NCBI GenBank assembly: GCA_035293985.1
Contig: DATGLS010000012.1
Span: 198,294-262,293 of the forward strand
DNA: 64,000 bases
Source of the DNA: JAVDCA01 sp035293985
Lineage (GTDB): Bacteria; Pseudomonadota; Alphaproteobacteria; Rhizobiales; Xanthobacteraceae
Reading direction: 5' to 3'
Shown here: positions 17,748 to 26,279 of the stretch, piece after piece
How positions within the stretch are numbered: position 1 is the first letter of the stretch
How the letters are laid out: each line of letters starts with the position of its first letter
Program-made: the position numbers and the translations under genes
The notes under the pieces: model-generated
Told to the model about the DNA's origin: nothing
Databases searched by the model: none
What the model saw: only the letters and a program-made list of their open reading frames with translations

Positions 17748-19178
17748 TCATATCAGGCTTCGTTGCGTATCGAGCGACGCGAGCTCGCCGAGCGTTACGG
17801 GCTTCAGCGGCGGGCGGACGCGGTAGAAGCCGACCTCGGCCGCCGGCCGCCCCTCGGCGGCGGCCAGCACGCGCGTCACCGTGTATCCGCATTGCCGCCC
17901 CTGGCACGGGCCCATGCCGGCGCGCGTGAAGGCCTTCACCTGGTTGGGACCGGGCCGCCCGAGCTTGACCTGCGCGCGGATGGTGCCGGCCGTCACCTCC
18001 TCGCAACGGCACACGATCGTATCGTCCGCCGGCGCGAACACCTGCGCGCGCGGGCGAAACATGGCGTCGAGCAGCGGGCGTAAGGCGAGCTCGCGTTCGA
18101 GCTGCCGCCGGCGCGGCAGCGCTTTCGCGGCAGCTTCGGCCGCATCGAGAGCGCCGAGCTTCGCCGCGATGCCGATCGCCGCGATCTCGCCCCGCAGCCC
18201 AGCTGCCGTGGCGCCCGCAATGCCGGCGCCATCGCCGGCGATGAAGGCGCCCGGCAGCGACGTCTCGCCGAACTCGTCGAGCACCGGCACGTAACAATCC
18301 TGGCTCTCCTTCCACGCCATCGCGCAGCCGAGCGACATCGCAACGTGGACGTTGGGCACGATGCCCTCATGCACGAACACGGTTTCCGCCGCGATCATCG
18401 CTTCGGCACCGCCGTGGGTCCGATGGTACACCCGCTCGACGCGCCCATTGCCGAGCGCCTCGATCGCGGCGACGTGACGGATCACCGGCACGCCTTCCCG
18501 GCGCAGCGTCTGCATCCAGCCGAGCCCCTTCCAGAGATCGCTCGCCTTGGCGAGCGCGCGCGTCAGATGCGGCAACGCACGACCGAGGCGCCCCGGCGGC
18601 GACGTGTCGAGGAAGCCGGCGATCTGGCCGCCGGCCGCGATGAGTTGCGTGGCGTAGAGCAGCGGCAACGGACCGCAGCCGGCGATGACGACGGGCTTCG
18701 CCGGAATTTGCCGCGCCGACTTGAGCAGGATCTGCGCCGCGCCGACCGTGAGCACGCCCGGCAAAGTCCACCCCGGAAACGGCACCGGCCGCTCCTGCGC
18801 GCCGGTGGCCAGCAGCACGGCGCGCGCCGTCACGGTCCAGGCCTTGCCGTCGCGGGTGACGAACGCGCGGAAACCGGATGTCGATCCCGGCTCGATTTGC
18901 CAAAGTTGAGCGCCCGCTTCGTAGACGGCGCCGCTCGCCCGGAACGCGTCGGCCGCGGCCGCGCCCTTGCGATACTCGACGCCGAGAATGTCGGCGTGCG
19001 GCGTCGCCGCAATGGTGTCGACTGCGCGCCAGATCTGCCCGCCCGGCGTGGGCTGCTCGTCGATGACGGTGACCGAAAGCCCGAGCTTGCGGGCGGCGAC
19101 GGCGGCCGCCATGCCGGCCGGACCGGCGCCGAGGATGATGAGGTCGATGCCAAGCTCGCCGTCAAGTTCGCGGCTCAT
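17748..19178 (-). CDS. opine oxidase/HcnB-like FAD/NAD(P)-binding subunit with C-terminal [2Fe-2S] domain
   Basis: 476 residues. It has two Rossmann sites (LIILGAGPAGMAAAVAARKLG at the N-terminus, VVIAGCGPLPLLYATQLIAA mid-protein) and AFIAGDGAGIAGA for FAD. Cysteines in the C-terminal part (VCRCEEVTAGTIR and GPCQGRQCGYTVTRVL) form the BFD-like iron-sulfur module. This is the A subunit layout of octopine/nopaline oxidase, HcnB and heteromeric hydroxyproline dehydrogenases, which pass electrons from an amine to the respiratory chain. It partners the small ferredoxin-like protein and the DAO subunit encoded just upstream, with overlapping genes. Confidence 0.9.
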   Translation of the reverse strand: MSRELDGELGIDLIILGAGPAGMAAAVAARKLGLSVTVIDEQPTPGGQIWRAVDTIAATPHADILGVEYRKGAAAADAFRASGAVYEAGAQLWQIEPGSTSGFRAFVTRDGKAWTVTARAVLLATGAQERPVPFPGWTLPGVLTVGAAQILLKSARQIPAKPVVIAGCGPLPLLYATQLIAAGGQIAGFLDTSPPGRLGRALPHLTRALAKASDLWKGLGWMQTLRREGVPVIRHVAAIEALGNGRVERVYHRTHGGAEAMIAAETVFVHEGIVPNVHVAMSLGCAMAWKESQDCYVPVLDEFGETSLPGAFIAGDGAGIAGATAAGLRGEIAAIGIAAKLGALDAAEAAAKALPRRRQLERELALRPLLDAMFRPRAQVFAPADDTIVCRCEEVTAGTIRAQVKLGRPGPNQVKAFTRAGMGPCQGRQCGYTVTRVLAAAEGRPAAEVGFYRVRPPLKPVTLGELASLDTQRSLI

Positions 19179-19480
19179 GAGCCGACCTCTTGCGCAAGCT
19201 CACGCCGCTCGGCCAGCCGACGCACGCGCATACCCTCGCTCACCTGCACCAGGCAGGCTTGCACGGCGCCGAGCCCCTCGATCTCCGCCAGGCACTCGAA
19301 GCACACGCCCATCATGCAAAACGGCGCGCGCGGCGCGCCGCTGACCGGGCTTACGCGCGCCCACGGCTCGGCCTGCCGTAGCAGGACCGCGGCGAGCGTC
19401 TCACCCGCCTCGGCCGTGACCGCGACATCACCGATATGGATGGTCACGGTCTGCGTCGGCTCATGCAGCTTGCGGAACAT
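19175..19480 (-). CDS. small (2Fe-2S) subunit, HcnA/OoxC-like
   Basis: 101 residues. Plant-ferredoxin-like fold with cysteines in RAPFCMMGVCFECLAEIEG and a later AVQACLVQV. Start at 19480 is supported by an AAGGA ribosome-binding site eight bases upstream and makes a 20-bp overlap with the preceding gene. It is the electron-transfer subunit of the three-part amine dehydrogenase and overlaps the large subunit gene by ATGA. Confidence 0.88.
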   Translation of the reverse strand: MFRKLHEPTQTVTIHIGDVAVTAEAGETLAAVLLRQAEPWARVSPVSGAPRAPFCMMGVCFECLAEIEGLGAVQACLVQVSEGMRVRRLAERRELAQEVGS

Positions 19481-20603
19481 CGAATCGTCCTTGATGAAAC
19501 ATCGCGAGCGACGCCGGCAGCGACCCGGCCGCAACGGCGTCCGCGATGACGGTCGCGTGCAGCGCCGCCAGCGTGACGCCCGAATGGCACAGGGCGACGA
19601 AGGCGCCCGGACGCGTCGTCGATTGGGCGTAGACCGGATAGCTGTCCGGCGTCATCACCCGCAGCCCGGCCCAGTGTCGCACGATCCGTGCGGACTTGAG
19701 CGCCGGCACGATCCGTAGCGCCCGGGCACTGAGCTTCGCAGCCGCCGCGACGGTGGTGGATGTGTCGAAGCCGACCTCCTCCTGCGTCGCGCCGATCATG
19801 ACGGTACCTTCGCGCGTCTGGCGCACGCCGCTCGCCGGCAGCGGCAGGAACGGCGCGAAGCGCTCGGTCACGAGAATCTGCCCGCGCTGCGGCCGCAGCG
19901 GAATGGTGAGATCGACCTGCCGCGCAAGCTCCGCCGAGCCGAGCCCCGCCGCGATGACGAGCCGCGCCGCCGCGTGGCACCCGGCGTCGGTCTCGACGCG
20001 GACGCCGCCCGAACCGCCGGTGATCTTGCGCACCGCATGACCTGCATGCAGCGCGCCGCCGAGGCGCAGCAGCGCCTCGTGCAGTGCCGCGAGCAGCCGC
20101 AGCGGATTGACGTGACCGTCGCTTCGGCCAAAGCTCGCGCCGGTGACGTCGGGGCCGAGCCTGATGCGCGGCAGCAGCTTCTCCAGCGCCGGGCGGTCGA
20201 GCATCTCCCAATCGGCGTCGCCGCCGAGCGCGTTGTGCAGACGCTGCAGTGCCGCCCGCCGCGTCGCGAGCTCGGCCTCGCCGAGGCAGAACGCGAGCCC
20301 GCCATTGCGTTCGTAGCCGAGATCATGGCCGACAAGGTCGGTGAGCTCGGCGTTGAAGCCCGGCCATAGATCCGAGCTCCGTCGCGAGAGCGCCTGATAG
20401 GCCGGCATCGGTTGCTGCTTGCCCTGGCCTTTCCCCTGCACCCAGACGAGACCGAAATTCGCGCGCGCCGCTCGAAAGTCCGTGTCGGGGCCGTCGAGCA
20501 CCGTCACGCGCAGCCCCTTGCGGGCAAGGCCATAGGCGATCGCCGCCCCGACGGTCCCGGCACCTATGACGATCACGTCGGCTATCGATGATTGTGCGCC
20601 CAT
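19461..20603 (-). CDS. FAD-dependent amino-acid dehydrogenase subunit, HcnC/OoxB-like
   Basis: 380 residues. N-terminal FAD motif DVIVIGAGTVGAAIAYGLAR, mid-protein PLRPQRGQILVTE, and a C-terminal LCHSGVTLAALHATVIAD flavin segment, as in the catalytic (B) subunit of opine oxidases and HcnC. First gene of the long oxidation/transport operon (20603 to 12692). The promoter at 20613-20677 would start transcription about three bases before the ATG, so the mRNA may be leaderless. Substrate likely an N-substituted or D-amino acid (inference from family). Confidence 0.87.
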   Translation of the reverse strand: MGAQSSIADVIVIGAGTVGAAIAYGLARKGLRVTVLDGPDTDFRAARANFGLVWVQGKGQGKQQPMPAYQALSRRSSDLWPGFNAELTDLVGHDLGYERNGGLAFCLGEAELATRRAALQRLHNALGGDADWEMLDRPALEKLLPRIRLGPDVTGASFGRSDGHVNPLRLLAALHEALLRLGGALHAGHAVRKITGGSGGVRVETDAGCHAAARLVIAAGLGSAELARQVDLTIPLRPQRGQILVTERFAPFLPLPASGVRQTREGTVMIGATQEEVGFDTSTTVAAAAKLSARALRIVPALKSARIVRHWAGLRVMTPDSYPVYAQSTTRPGAFVALCHSGVTLAALHATVIADAVAAGSLPASLAMFHQGRFDVPQAA

Positions 20604-20612
20604 CGACTGATG

Positions 20613-20677
20613 AGGCTAGAAGCCGACGCCATATGCGTCAAAGTCCTTCTTTTCGGGGTTTCATTCCTCAGGGTTAT
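20613..20677 (-). promoter_or_regulatory. LysR-controlled promoter A (oxidase/ABC operon)
   Basis: Read on the minus strand: LysR box ATAACCCTGAGGAAT (20663-20677; T-N11-A form), a gap, -35 TTGACG (20636-20641), 17-bp spacer, -10 TAGCCT (20613-20618). The distance from box to -35 equals that in the promoters at 21971-22036 and 26122-26163. The predicted start places the box centre near -65, the usual LysR recognition position. Confidence 0.75.
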
Positions 20678-20679
20678 GG

Positions 20680-21942
20680 TCACCCCTCCTGCCCGAGCTC
20701 GACGCATCCGACCGCGATGTCGGCCGCTCGCAAGGCCGCGATGGTTGCGTCGAGATGCGCACGGTCGCGCGTCTCGATGACGACCTCGAGCAGCACCGCC
20801 TTCGCGGGCAGCTCCGTGAAGGTGCGCTGGTGCGACACCTCGACGATGTTGGCGCCGGCTTTGCTCAGCGCCGCGACGACGACCGCGAGCTGCCCCGGGC
20901 GATCCACGAGGTCGCACCGCAGCCGTGACAAGCGACCTTCGCGCGCGAGCTGCCGCGTGAGCACGCTCGCGAGCAGCCGGGTGTCGATGTTTCCGCCGCT
21001 CAGCACGAGGGCGACGTTGCGCCCCTTGAAGCGCGCCGGATCAGCGAGCACCGCCGCAAGACCGGCGGCGCCGGCACCTTCGGCAAGCGTCTTCTCGATC
21101 GTCAGGAGCAGGCTTACGGCATGCTCGATGTCCTGCTCGGTGACGAGCACGATGTCGTCGACGAGCGCCCGCACGATCTCGGATGTGATCTTGCCGGGCG
21201 CCTTGACGGCGATGCCCTCCGCCAGCGTGTCGCCGCGCGCCGGACGGGACTGGTCTTTGATCACATTATACATCGACGGATAGAGCCCGGCCTGCACCCC
21301 GATGATCTCGATCGTGGGCTTGAGCGTCTTCGCCGCCACCGCGATGCCGGAGATGAGCCCGCCGCCGCCGATCGGCACGACCACCACATCGAGGTCGGGG
21401 ACCGCCGCGAGCATCTCCAGCCCGATGGTGCCCTGGCCGGCGATGATCAGCGGATCATCATACGGATGAATGAAGGTCAAACCCTCGTCGCGGCCGCGCG
21501 CGATCGCCAAGGCGGCGGCGTCCTCGAGCGTCGCGCCGCCTTCGATCACGGTCGCGCCATGCCGGCGCGTATTTTCGATCTTCACGGTTGGCGTCCCGAC
21601 CGGAACGACGATCGTTGCCGGAATGGACAGACGTGCCGCATGAAAGGCGACGCCTTGCGCATGGTTGCCGGCCGAGGCGGCGATCACGCCGCGCCGCCGC
21701 TGGTCGGCGGACAAGGCCGCGAGCCGGTTGAGCGCGCCGCGCTCCTTGAACGTCGCCGTGAACTGCAGGTTTTCGAGCTTGAGCCACAGGTTCGCGCCGG
21801 CGATGTCGGACAGGGTCTGGCTACGGTCGAACGTCGTCGCTTTGACGAAGCCGGCGACCGTGGCCGCAGCTGCCTTGATATCGGCGAGGGTGACCGGCAG
21901 CCGGGCCAAGCATGCGGCGGATGTGGTGCGAAGATCGTTCAT
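20680..21942 (-). CDS. threonine/serine dehydratase with C-terminal ACT domain
   Basis: 420 residues, the length of the shorter IlvA/TdcB-ACT type. The PLP-binding Lys is in TATFKERGALN, the substrate loop is SAGNHAQGVA, the phosphate-binding loop VPIGGGGLISG; residues from about 340 form an ACT domain (DRPGQLAVVVAALSKAGANIVEV). It deaminates threonine or serine-like amino acids to 2-oxoacids. Its place in the LysR regulon suggests it handles the amino acid released by the amine dehydrogenase rather than isoleucine synthesis. Start: ATG 21942; a GTG three codons upstream is possible. Its stop abuts the LysR box of the next operon. Confidence 0.9.
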   Translation of the reverse strand: MNDLRTTSAACLARLPVTLADIKAAAATVAGFVKATTFDRSQTLSDIAGANLWLKLENLQFTATFKERGALNRLAALSADQRRRGVIAASAGNHAQGVAFHAARLSIPATIVVPVGTPTVKIENTRRHGATVIEGGATLEDAAALAIARGRDEGLTFIHPYDDPLIIAGQGTIGLEMLAAVPDLDVVVVPIGGGGLISGIAVAAKTLKPTIEIIGVQAGLYPSMYNVIKDQSRPARGDTLAEGIAVKAPGKITSEIVRALVDDIVLVTEQDIEHAVSLLLTIEKTLAEGAGAAGLAAVLADPARFKGRNVALVLSGGNIDTRLLASVLTRQLAREGRLSRLRCDLVDRPGQLAVVVAALSKAGANIVEVSHQRTFTELPAKAVLLEVVIETRDRAHLDATIAALRAADIAVGCVELGQEG

Positions 21943-21970
21943 TGCTTGCACTCTATTCTCATTGACGGTG

Positions 21971-22036
21971 AGGCTAGGCCCATGATGCTATAGCCGTCAA
22001 AGCCCTTCTCCTCTGGTCTTCATTCCCAAAGGTTAT
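21971..22036 (-). promoter_or_regulatory. LysR-controlled promoter B (threonine dehydratase) and lysR autoregulation site
   Basis: Minus strand: box ATAACCTTTGGGAAT (22022-22036), -35 TTGACG (21995-22000), 18-bp spacer, -10 TAGCCT (21971-21976). The whole stretch aligns with promoter A, including GTGAGGCTAG and GTCAAAGYCCTTCT. The box also touches the ATG of the divergent lysR gene (22037), so binding would block its ribosome-binding region or promoter: a built-in autorepression. Confidence 0.78.
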
Positions 22037-22945
22037 ATGGGTCGGCGTCTCAATCTGCGGCAGATCGAGGCCTTCAAGGCCGTGATCGAGCACGGCACGG
22101 TGAGCCGCGCCGCCGACGTCCTCAACGTCTCGCAGCCGGCGATCAGCAAGCTCATTGCCCATCTCGAGGCGGACGCGGAAGTCCGCTTGTTCGATCGCGT
22201 CAAGGGACGCCTCGCGCCGACCGAGCGCGGCATGCGCCTCTACCAGGAGATCGACCGCATCTTCAGCGGCGTTCAGCAGATCGAGAACGCCGCCGAGGCC
22301 ATTCGCCGCGAGGAGCAGGGCCGCCTCGTGGTGGGCGTCATGCCGGCGCTGTCGGGCAGGTTCGTGCAGGAGGTCACCATGGGCTTCCTGCGCCGCCGCC
22401 CCAACGTCTTCTGCTCGATCGAATCGCGCAGTTCGCAATGGATCGCCGACCAGCTGGTGATGCGCAAGCTCGATGTCGGCCTCGTCAGCTCGGTCATCGA
22501 CAACCCGTATATCGCCGGTGAATCGCTGATGCGCTGCCCGCTGATGTGCATCATGCCGCTCGGTCATCCGCTCGCCGCCAAGGACGTGATCGGGCCGGCG
22601 GACCTGAACGACGTGCCGTTCGTCGCCTTCGGCCCGGAAGGGTTCACCGGCCACCGCGTCGGCGCCATGTTCACGACCTACAAGGTGCGGGCGAACATCG
22701 TGCTGGTCGCGACGGTCGCGCCGACGGTGGGCGAGTTCGTCGCCGCCGGGCTCGGCGTCTCACTCGTGCATCCCTTGATGGTGAGCGGCCTGCGCGAGCG
22801 CCTCGTGGCGCGGCGCTTCGCGCCGGAGATTGCCTTCGACTTCCAGCTCTGCCACAGCCGCGACACCCGCAACGCCCGCCTGGTCGAGGACTTCCTCCAG
22901 GAGGCCCGCATCGCCGCCGAACGCATCTCGCGCGAGGCTTGGTAG
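22037..22945 (+). CDS. LysR-family transcriptional regulator of the amine oxidation/uptake regulon
   Basis: 302 residues. Winged helix: LNLRQIEAFKAVIEHGTVS, RAADVLNVSQPAISKLIAHL, then the linker helix. Effector domain begins about residue 92 (GRLVVGVMPALSGRF). The gene is divergent from threonine dehydratase and its ATG lies one base after the LysR box. The same box occurs before the oxidase/ABC operon and before the solute-binding protein gene, so this protein most likely controls all three. Family resemblance is to regulators of opine/octopine (OccR/NocR-like) systems by context. Confidence 0.92.
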   Translation: MGRRLNLRQIEAFKAVIEHGTVSRAADVLNVSQPAISKLIAHLEADAEVRLFDRVKGRLAPTERGMRLYQEIDRIFSGVQQIENAAEAIRREEQGRLVVGVMPALSGRFVQEVTMGFLRRRPNVFCSIESRSSQWIADQLVMRKLDVGLVSSVIDNPYIAGESLMRCPLMCIMPLGHPLAAKDVIGPADLNDVPFVAFGPEGFTGHRVGAMFTTYKVRANIVLVATVAPTVGEFVAAGLGVSLVHPLMVSGLRERLVARRFAPEIAFDFQLCHSRDTRNARLVEDFLQEARIAAERISREAW

Positions 22946-22951
22946 GTGGTT

Positions 22952-23090
22952 GCGCTCCCTCTCCCCGCTCTTCGCGGGGAGAGGGTCGGGGTGAGGGGCT
23001 CTCTCCGCGAATTCGGAATCCGCGAGTTTGGAGCAAGGGGCGCCCTCACCCCAACCCTCTCCCCGCTAAAGAAGCGGGGAGAGGGAGCGC
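22952..23090. repeat. paired hairpin repeat (R2 family, full copy)
   Basis: Two inverted halves: GCGCTCCCTCTCCCCGC with CGGGGAGAGGGTCGGGGTGA, then CCCTCACCCCAACCCTCTC and GCGGGGAGAGGGAGCGC. The ends are mutually complementary, so the whole 139 bp can fold into one long structure. It sits between the converging lysR and prpD-like genes and may act as a bidirectional transcription end. Confidence 0.7.
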
Positions 23091-23106
23091 AGGCATCGTG
23101 CTCACC

Positions 23107-24513
23107 TCACCTGCGATTGCCGCCGCACAGTACGATATCGCGGAAGCCATCCACCAGCACAGCGAGATCGCCGTCGCGCGCGGCCCGCGCCGTGGCGAGA
23201 AACCTCGCCTGCACCTCCGCCGTCACGATCCTGCGCGTCGCCGTCACGAACTTCTCCTCGAGCTCCAGCCACGACAGCGGGCTCGTCGCCTCGCCGCGCG
23301 GCGCGGTGACCTCGGAGACGTAGCGCTTCCCGCCGCTCGTGACCGCGACGCGCGCCAACGTCTCCGCCGGAAAGCGTGCGTCAATCGCAGGGTCGAGGCG
23401 CAGCGTCACCTTGTCGGCGAGCGCCGAGACGTCGGCGCGGAAGAGCGCGGTCTCGTCGAGTGGGAGCAGGGCGCTGCGGCCGACGAGCGCCGCCAACGCC
23501 ATGCAATATGGAACGCTGTACTGCGCATCGATGAGGTTGGCGGGACGCGTCAGGTTCGAGAGGCGCAGCGCGCCGCTGTAGGTGTCGAGCTCGATGGCGT
23601 CGAGCCGACCCGGCTCGAGGCCATGCCGCGCGGTCAGGCCGCACAACGCATCGATTGGCGCATGACCATGCCGGCAGCAGGAGTAGAGTTTGAAGTAGGT
23701 CCGCGTGATGTGCTCCGCCGGCCCGAGCCCGGCGACCGCTTCATCAATGGCATAGAGCTCGCGGCTGTCGAGCATGTTGCGCGGACCCGTGAAGCCACCC
23801 GCGGCGAGCCCGAGCGCCGTGAGCCCGGTCACCGTCGACCACGGGATGCCTTCCTTGACGTCGCTGCCTTCGGGGAAGGGGTGCAGCGGTCCGGCGCCGG
23901 AGAACAGCAGGTTCGGCGCGCTGGCGCCCGCGATCGCGAGGGCATGCGCGATCGTCTCTTGGCTCGCGCCCCGCAGCACGGCCGCCGCGGCGACGACGCC
24001 GTAGCACGACCACAGGCCGGTGTTGGCATAGAAGCGCCGTGCGGCGCCGACCGTGACGGCCACCTCGTAGCCGATCACGATTGCGCGGATGATGTCGGCC
24101 GACGACGCGCCGGTCTCGGCCGCAACCGCGAGCGCCGCCGGGATGACCGCGGCACCGGGATGGCCGCGCGCCAAGCGGTTGCCGTCGTCGAGGTCGAGCG
24201 CCGAGGCCGCCGCGCTGTTGGCGAAGGCCGCCCCGATGGCGTTGCTGGTCTCGCCCGTGAACCAGACAGGACAACGGCCCGGGCCGATGGTGGCGAGCGC
24301 CATCGTGCGGACGGCGCGCGCGCCTCGATCGTCGAGGCCCACCACGACCGCCGTCGCGAGATCGAGGATGCAGCGCACCGCGGATTGCTCGGCAGTCTTC
24401 GACAGTGTCCCGGCTCGCGCTGCGGTCGCGACGTATTCAGCTATCCGGGCAATTGCTGGAGATGCATCCAAACGCTCCTGTTTGGCATCGGTGTCGACGA
24501 GCGGGGCGCGCAT
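23107..24513 (-). CDS. MmgE/PrpD family protein
   Basis: 468 residues from ATG 24513. Family marks: LDLATAVVVGL near the N-terminus, SALDLDDGNRLARGHPGAAV with the conserved HPG, RFYANTGLWSCYGVV, and YFKLYSCCRHGHAPIDAL. The family includes 2-methylcitrate dehydratase, cis-aconitate decarboxylase and many uncharacterised dehydratases/isomerases. It follows the solute-binding protein gene by 11 bp and so belongs to the LysR regulon via the promoter at 26122-26163. Its role in amino-acid derivative catabolism is unknown; an epimerase/dehydratase role on the transported compound is possible. Confidence 0.88.
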   Translation of the reverse strand: MRAPLVDTDAKQERLDASPAIARIAEYVATAARAGTLSKTAEQSAVRCILDLATAVVVGLDDRGARAVRTMALATIGPGRCPVWFTGETSNAIGAAFANSAAASALDLDDGNRLARGHPGAAVIPAALAVAAETGASSADIIRAIVIGYEVAVTVGAARRFYANTGLWSCYGVVAAAAVLRGASQETIAHALAIAGASAPNLLFSGAGPLHPFPEGSDVKEGIPWSTVTGLTALGLAAGGFTGPRNMLDSRELYAIDEAVAGLGPAEHITRTYFKLYSCCRHGHAPIDALCGLTARHGLEPGRLDAIELDTYSGALRLSNLTRPANLIDAQYSVPYCMALAALVGRSALLPLDETALFRADVSALADKVTLRLDPAIDARFPAETLARVAVTSGGKRYVSEVTAPRGEATSPLSWLELEEKFVTATRRIVTAEVQARFLATARAARDGDLAVLVDGFRDIVLCGGNRR

Positions 24514-24524
24514 GCTGGGAGCCG

Positions 24525-26078
24525 TCACGGCGGCAGGAGCTTCGTCGCCTCGGTGATCGGCGGCCCGAGGCTCAACGAGCCCTCGAGCTTGTAGCCGAGA
24601 TCGAGATGCTTGCTCTGCGCCCACACCTGCTTGAGGTCGAACAGCGGCACCGCGCAGACATCGTCATGGATCTTGCGCTGCGCTTCCTTCCACAGCGCCA
24701 GCTGCTGTTCCTTGGTGGCCGCCCGGCGCGCGGCCTCGATCTCGTGGTCGGCGACGGCGCAATGCGAGAAGTTCGTCACCCCGGTCGGCGTCCCGACGAT
24801 CGCGCCAGAATGGTAGAACTCGCTTAGATAGGTGTCGGCGACGGGGAAGCGCGCCGCACCGTAGAAGACGAGCGCGCTCACGTCCTTGCGGATCTGGCTC
24901 TGGTAGGTCGGGTGGTCGACCACGCTCATCTCGAGCTTGATGCCGACCTTGGCGAGCTGCGCCTGGATGATTTCCATCACCGGCAGCTGCGCCGAGATGT
25001 TCGAGACCACGACCTTCAGTGTGATGCCGTTGGCGTGGCCCGCTTCCGCCAGCAGCGCCTTCGCCTTCTGCGGGTCGTAGGGATAGAGCCCGGCCGAGCA
25101 GTCCTCGCCGAGATAGCCCGGCGGCACGACCGAGCAGGCGCGCGGACCGACGTCCTTGCCGGCGAAGCGTACCAGGTCGTCGACGTTGATCGCGTAGGCG
25201 ATCACCTGGCGGACGCGGATATCGTCGAGCGGCGGGATGGCGCGGTTGATATGCAGCGTGCGCAGCTCGCCGGGATCGAAGATGTCGACCACGGTGTTGG
25301 GCCGGCGCTTCGTCGTATCGACCCAGCGCTGCTCGCGCCGGCCGGCGATGAGCGCGAGCTCGCCCGACGCGAGCGCGAGATCGCGGGCGCTGTCGGCCGG
25401 GATCATGCGATACATGATGCCGTCGAGCTTCGGCCGGCCGCGGAAATAATCCGCGTTGGCGACGAGCCTTACGTATTGCTGCGTCACGTGCTCCGCGAAC
25501 GCGAACGGGCCGGTGCCGACCGGATGGGCGCCGAACTTGTCGCCGAGCGCCTCGGCGGCCTTTTTGCTGATGATGTTGCCGCCGTGGTAGTTCGCAACGC
25601 GGCCGAGAAAGCTGGGGTCGGGATATTTGAGATCGATCCGCACCGTGTGGTCGTCGAGCTTCTCGATCTTGTCGATGCCGACGAAATCGGGCGCAAAGGT
25701 CGAGCGCTTCGGATCGGCCGCGCGGGCGAGCGAATAGACCACGTCGTCGGCGGTGAGCTCACCCCATGTGCCGTGAAATTTGACGCCCTTGCGCAGGTGG
25801 AACGTCCAGCTCTTGCCATCCGGCGACCTCTCCCATCTCTCGGCGAGGTCCGGCTCGAGCGTCTTGGGGTCGGCGCTGCCCGGGCGGAAGCGGACCAAGG
25901 CATTGTAGAGCCATCCGACCACCACAACGTCGAAGGTCTGGGTCGCGCGATCCGGATCGAGCGTCGCGATGTCCGAGCCGCCGGCGCTGACCTGCAGGAT
26001 ATTGTCCGCGGCGAAGGCGGGCGCGGCGCCGAGTGCCAGCAGCAGCGCACAGAAGAACAACCGCCGGATTTTGCTCAC
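24525..26078 (-). CDS. ABC transporter solute-binding protein, family 5 (peptide/opine/nickel type)
   Basis: 517 residues with a Sec signal peptide (RRLFFCALLLALGAAPAFA). Family marks: LQVSAGGSDIATLDPDRATQ, LEPDLAERWERSPDGKSWTF, FHLRKGVKFHG, YDPQKAKALLAEAG. It is the periplasmic receptor for a DppBCDF-type importer; the only such permease set in the window is at 12692-16527, 8 kb downstream and in a separate transcript. The shared LysR box upstream of both supports that they form one transporter. Confidence 0.93.
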   Translation of the reverse strand: MSKIRRLFFCALLLALGAAPAFAADNILQVSAGGSDIATLDPDRATQTFDVVVVGWLYNALVRFRPGSADPKTLEPDLAERWERSPDGKSWTFHLRKGVKFHGTWGELTADDVVYSLARAADPKRSTFAPDFVGIDKIEKLDDHTVRIDLKYPDPSFLGRVANYHGGNIISKKAAEALGDKFGAHPVGTGPFAFAEHVTQQYVRLVANADYFRGRPKLDGIMYRMIPADSARDLALASGELALIAGRREQRWVDTTKRRPNTVVDIFDPGELRTLHINRAIPPLDDIRVRQVIAYAINVDDLVRFAGKDVGPRACSVVPPGYLGEDCSAGLYPYDPQKAKALLAEAGHANGITLKVVVSNISAQLPVMEIIQAQLAKVGIKLEMSVVDHPTYQSQIRKDVSALVFYGAARFPVADTYLSEFYHSGAIVGTPTGVTNFSHCAVADHEIEAARRAATKEQQLALWKEAQRKIHDDVCAVPLFDLKQVWAQSKHLDLGYKLEGSLSLGPPITEATKLLPP

Positions 26079-26121
26079 GTTTCTCTCCCTTTGTGCGAAG
26101 GGTGAGAGAGGGCAGGGGTGT

Positions 26122-26163
26122 TGTCAAAGGCTGTTTGTTGGGCGGCCTATTCTGGAGGGTTAT
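26122..26163 (-). promoter_or_regulatory. LysR-controlled promoter C (solute-binding protein/prpD-like operon)
   Basis: Minus strand: box ATAACCCTCCAGAAT (26149-26163) and a consensus -35 TTGACA (26122-26127). The box-to--35 distance is the same as in promoters A and B, although the sequence between them is not conserved. The -10 (about 26098-26104, CACCCT) is weak, which fits an activator-dependent promoter. Confidence 0.65.
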
Positions 26164-26279
26164 ACCCTGGCGACGCACGACGTCCACACTGCACGCGCAG
26201 CAACTCGGTCGGCTATGTGGCGGCGACTGCCGTCGCCGCCACATGGCCAGCGATCGCGTGCGCGATCACATGGTCCCAG

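Noticed and set aside
22952..23090. Classical rho-independent terminator after lysR
   Set aside because: Strong hairpins are present but no T-run follows; it is better described as an R2 repeat, though it may still end transcription.
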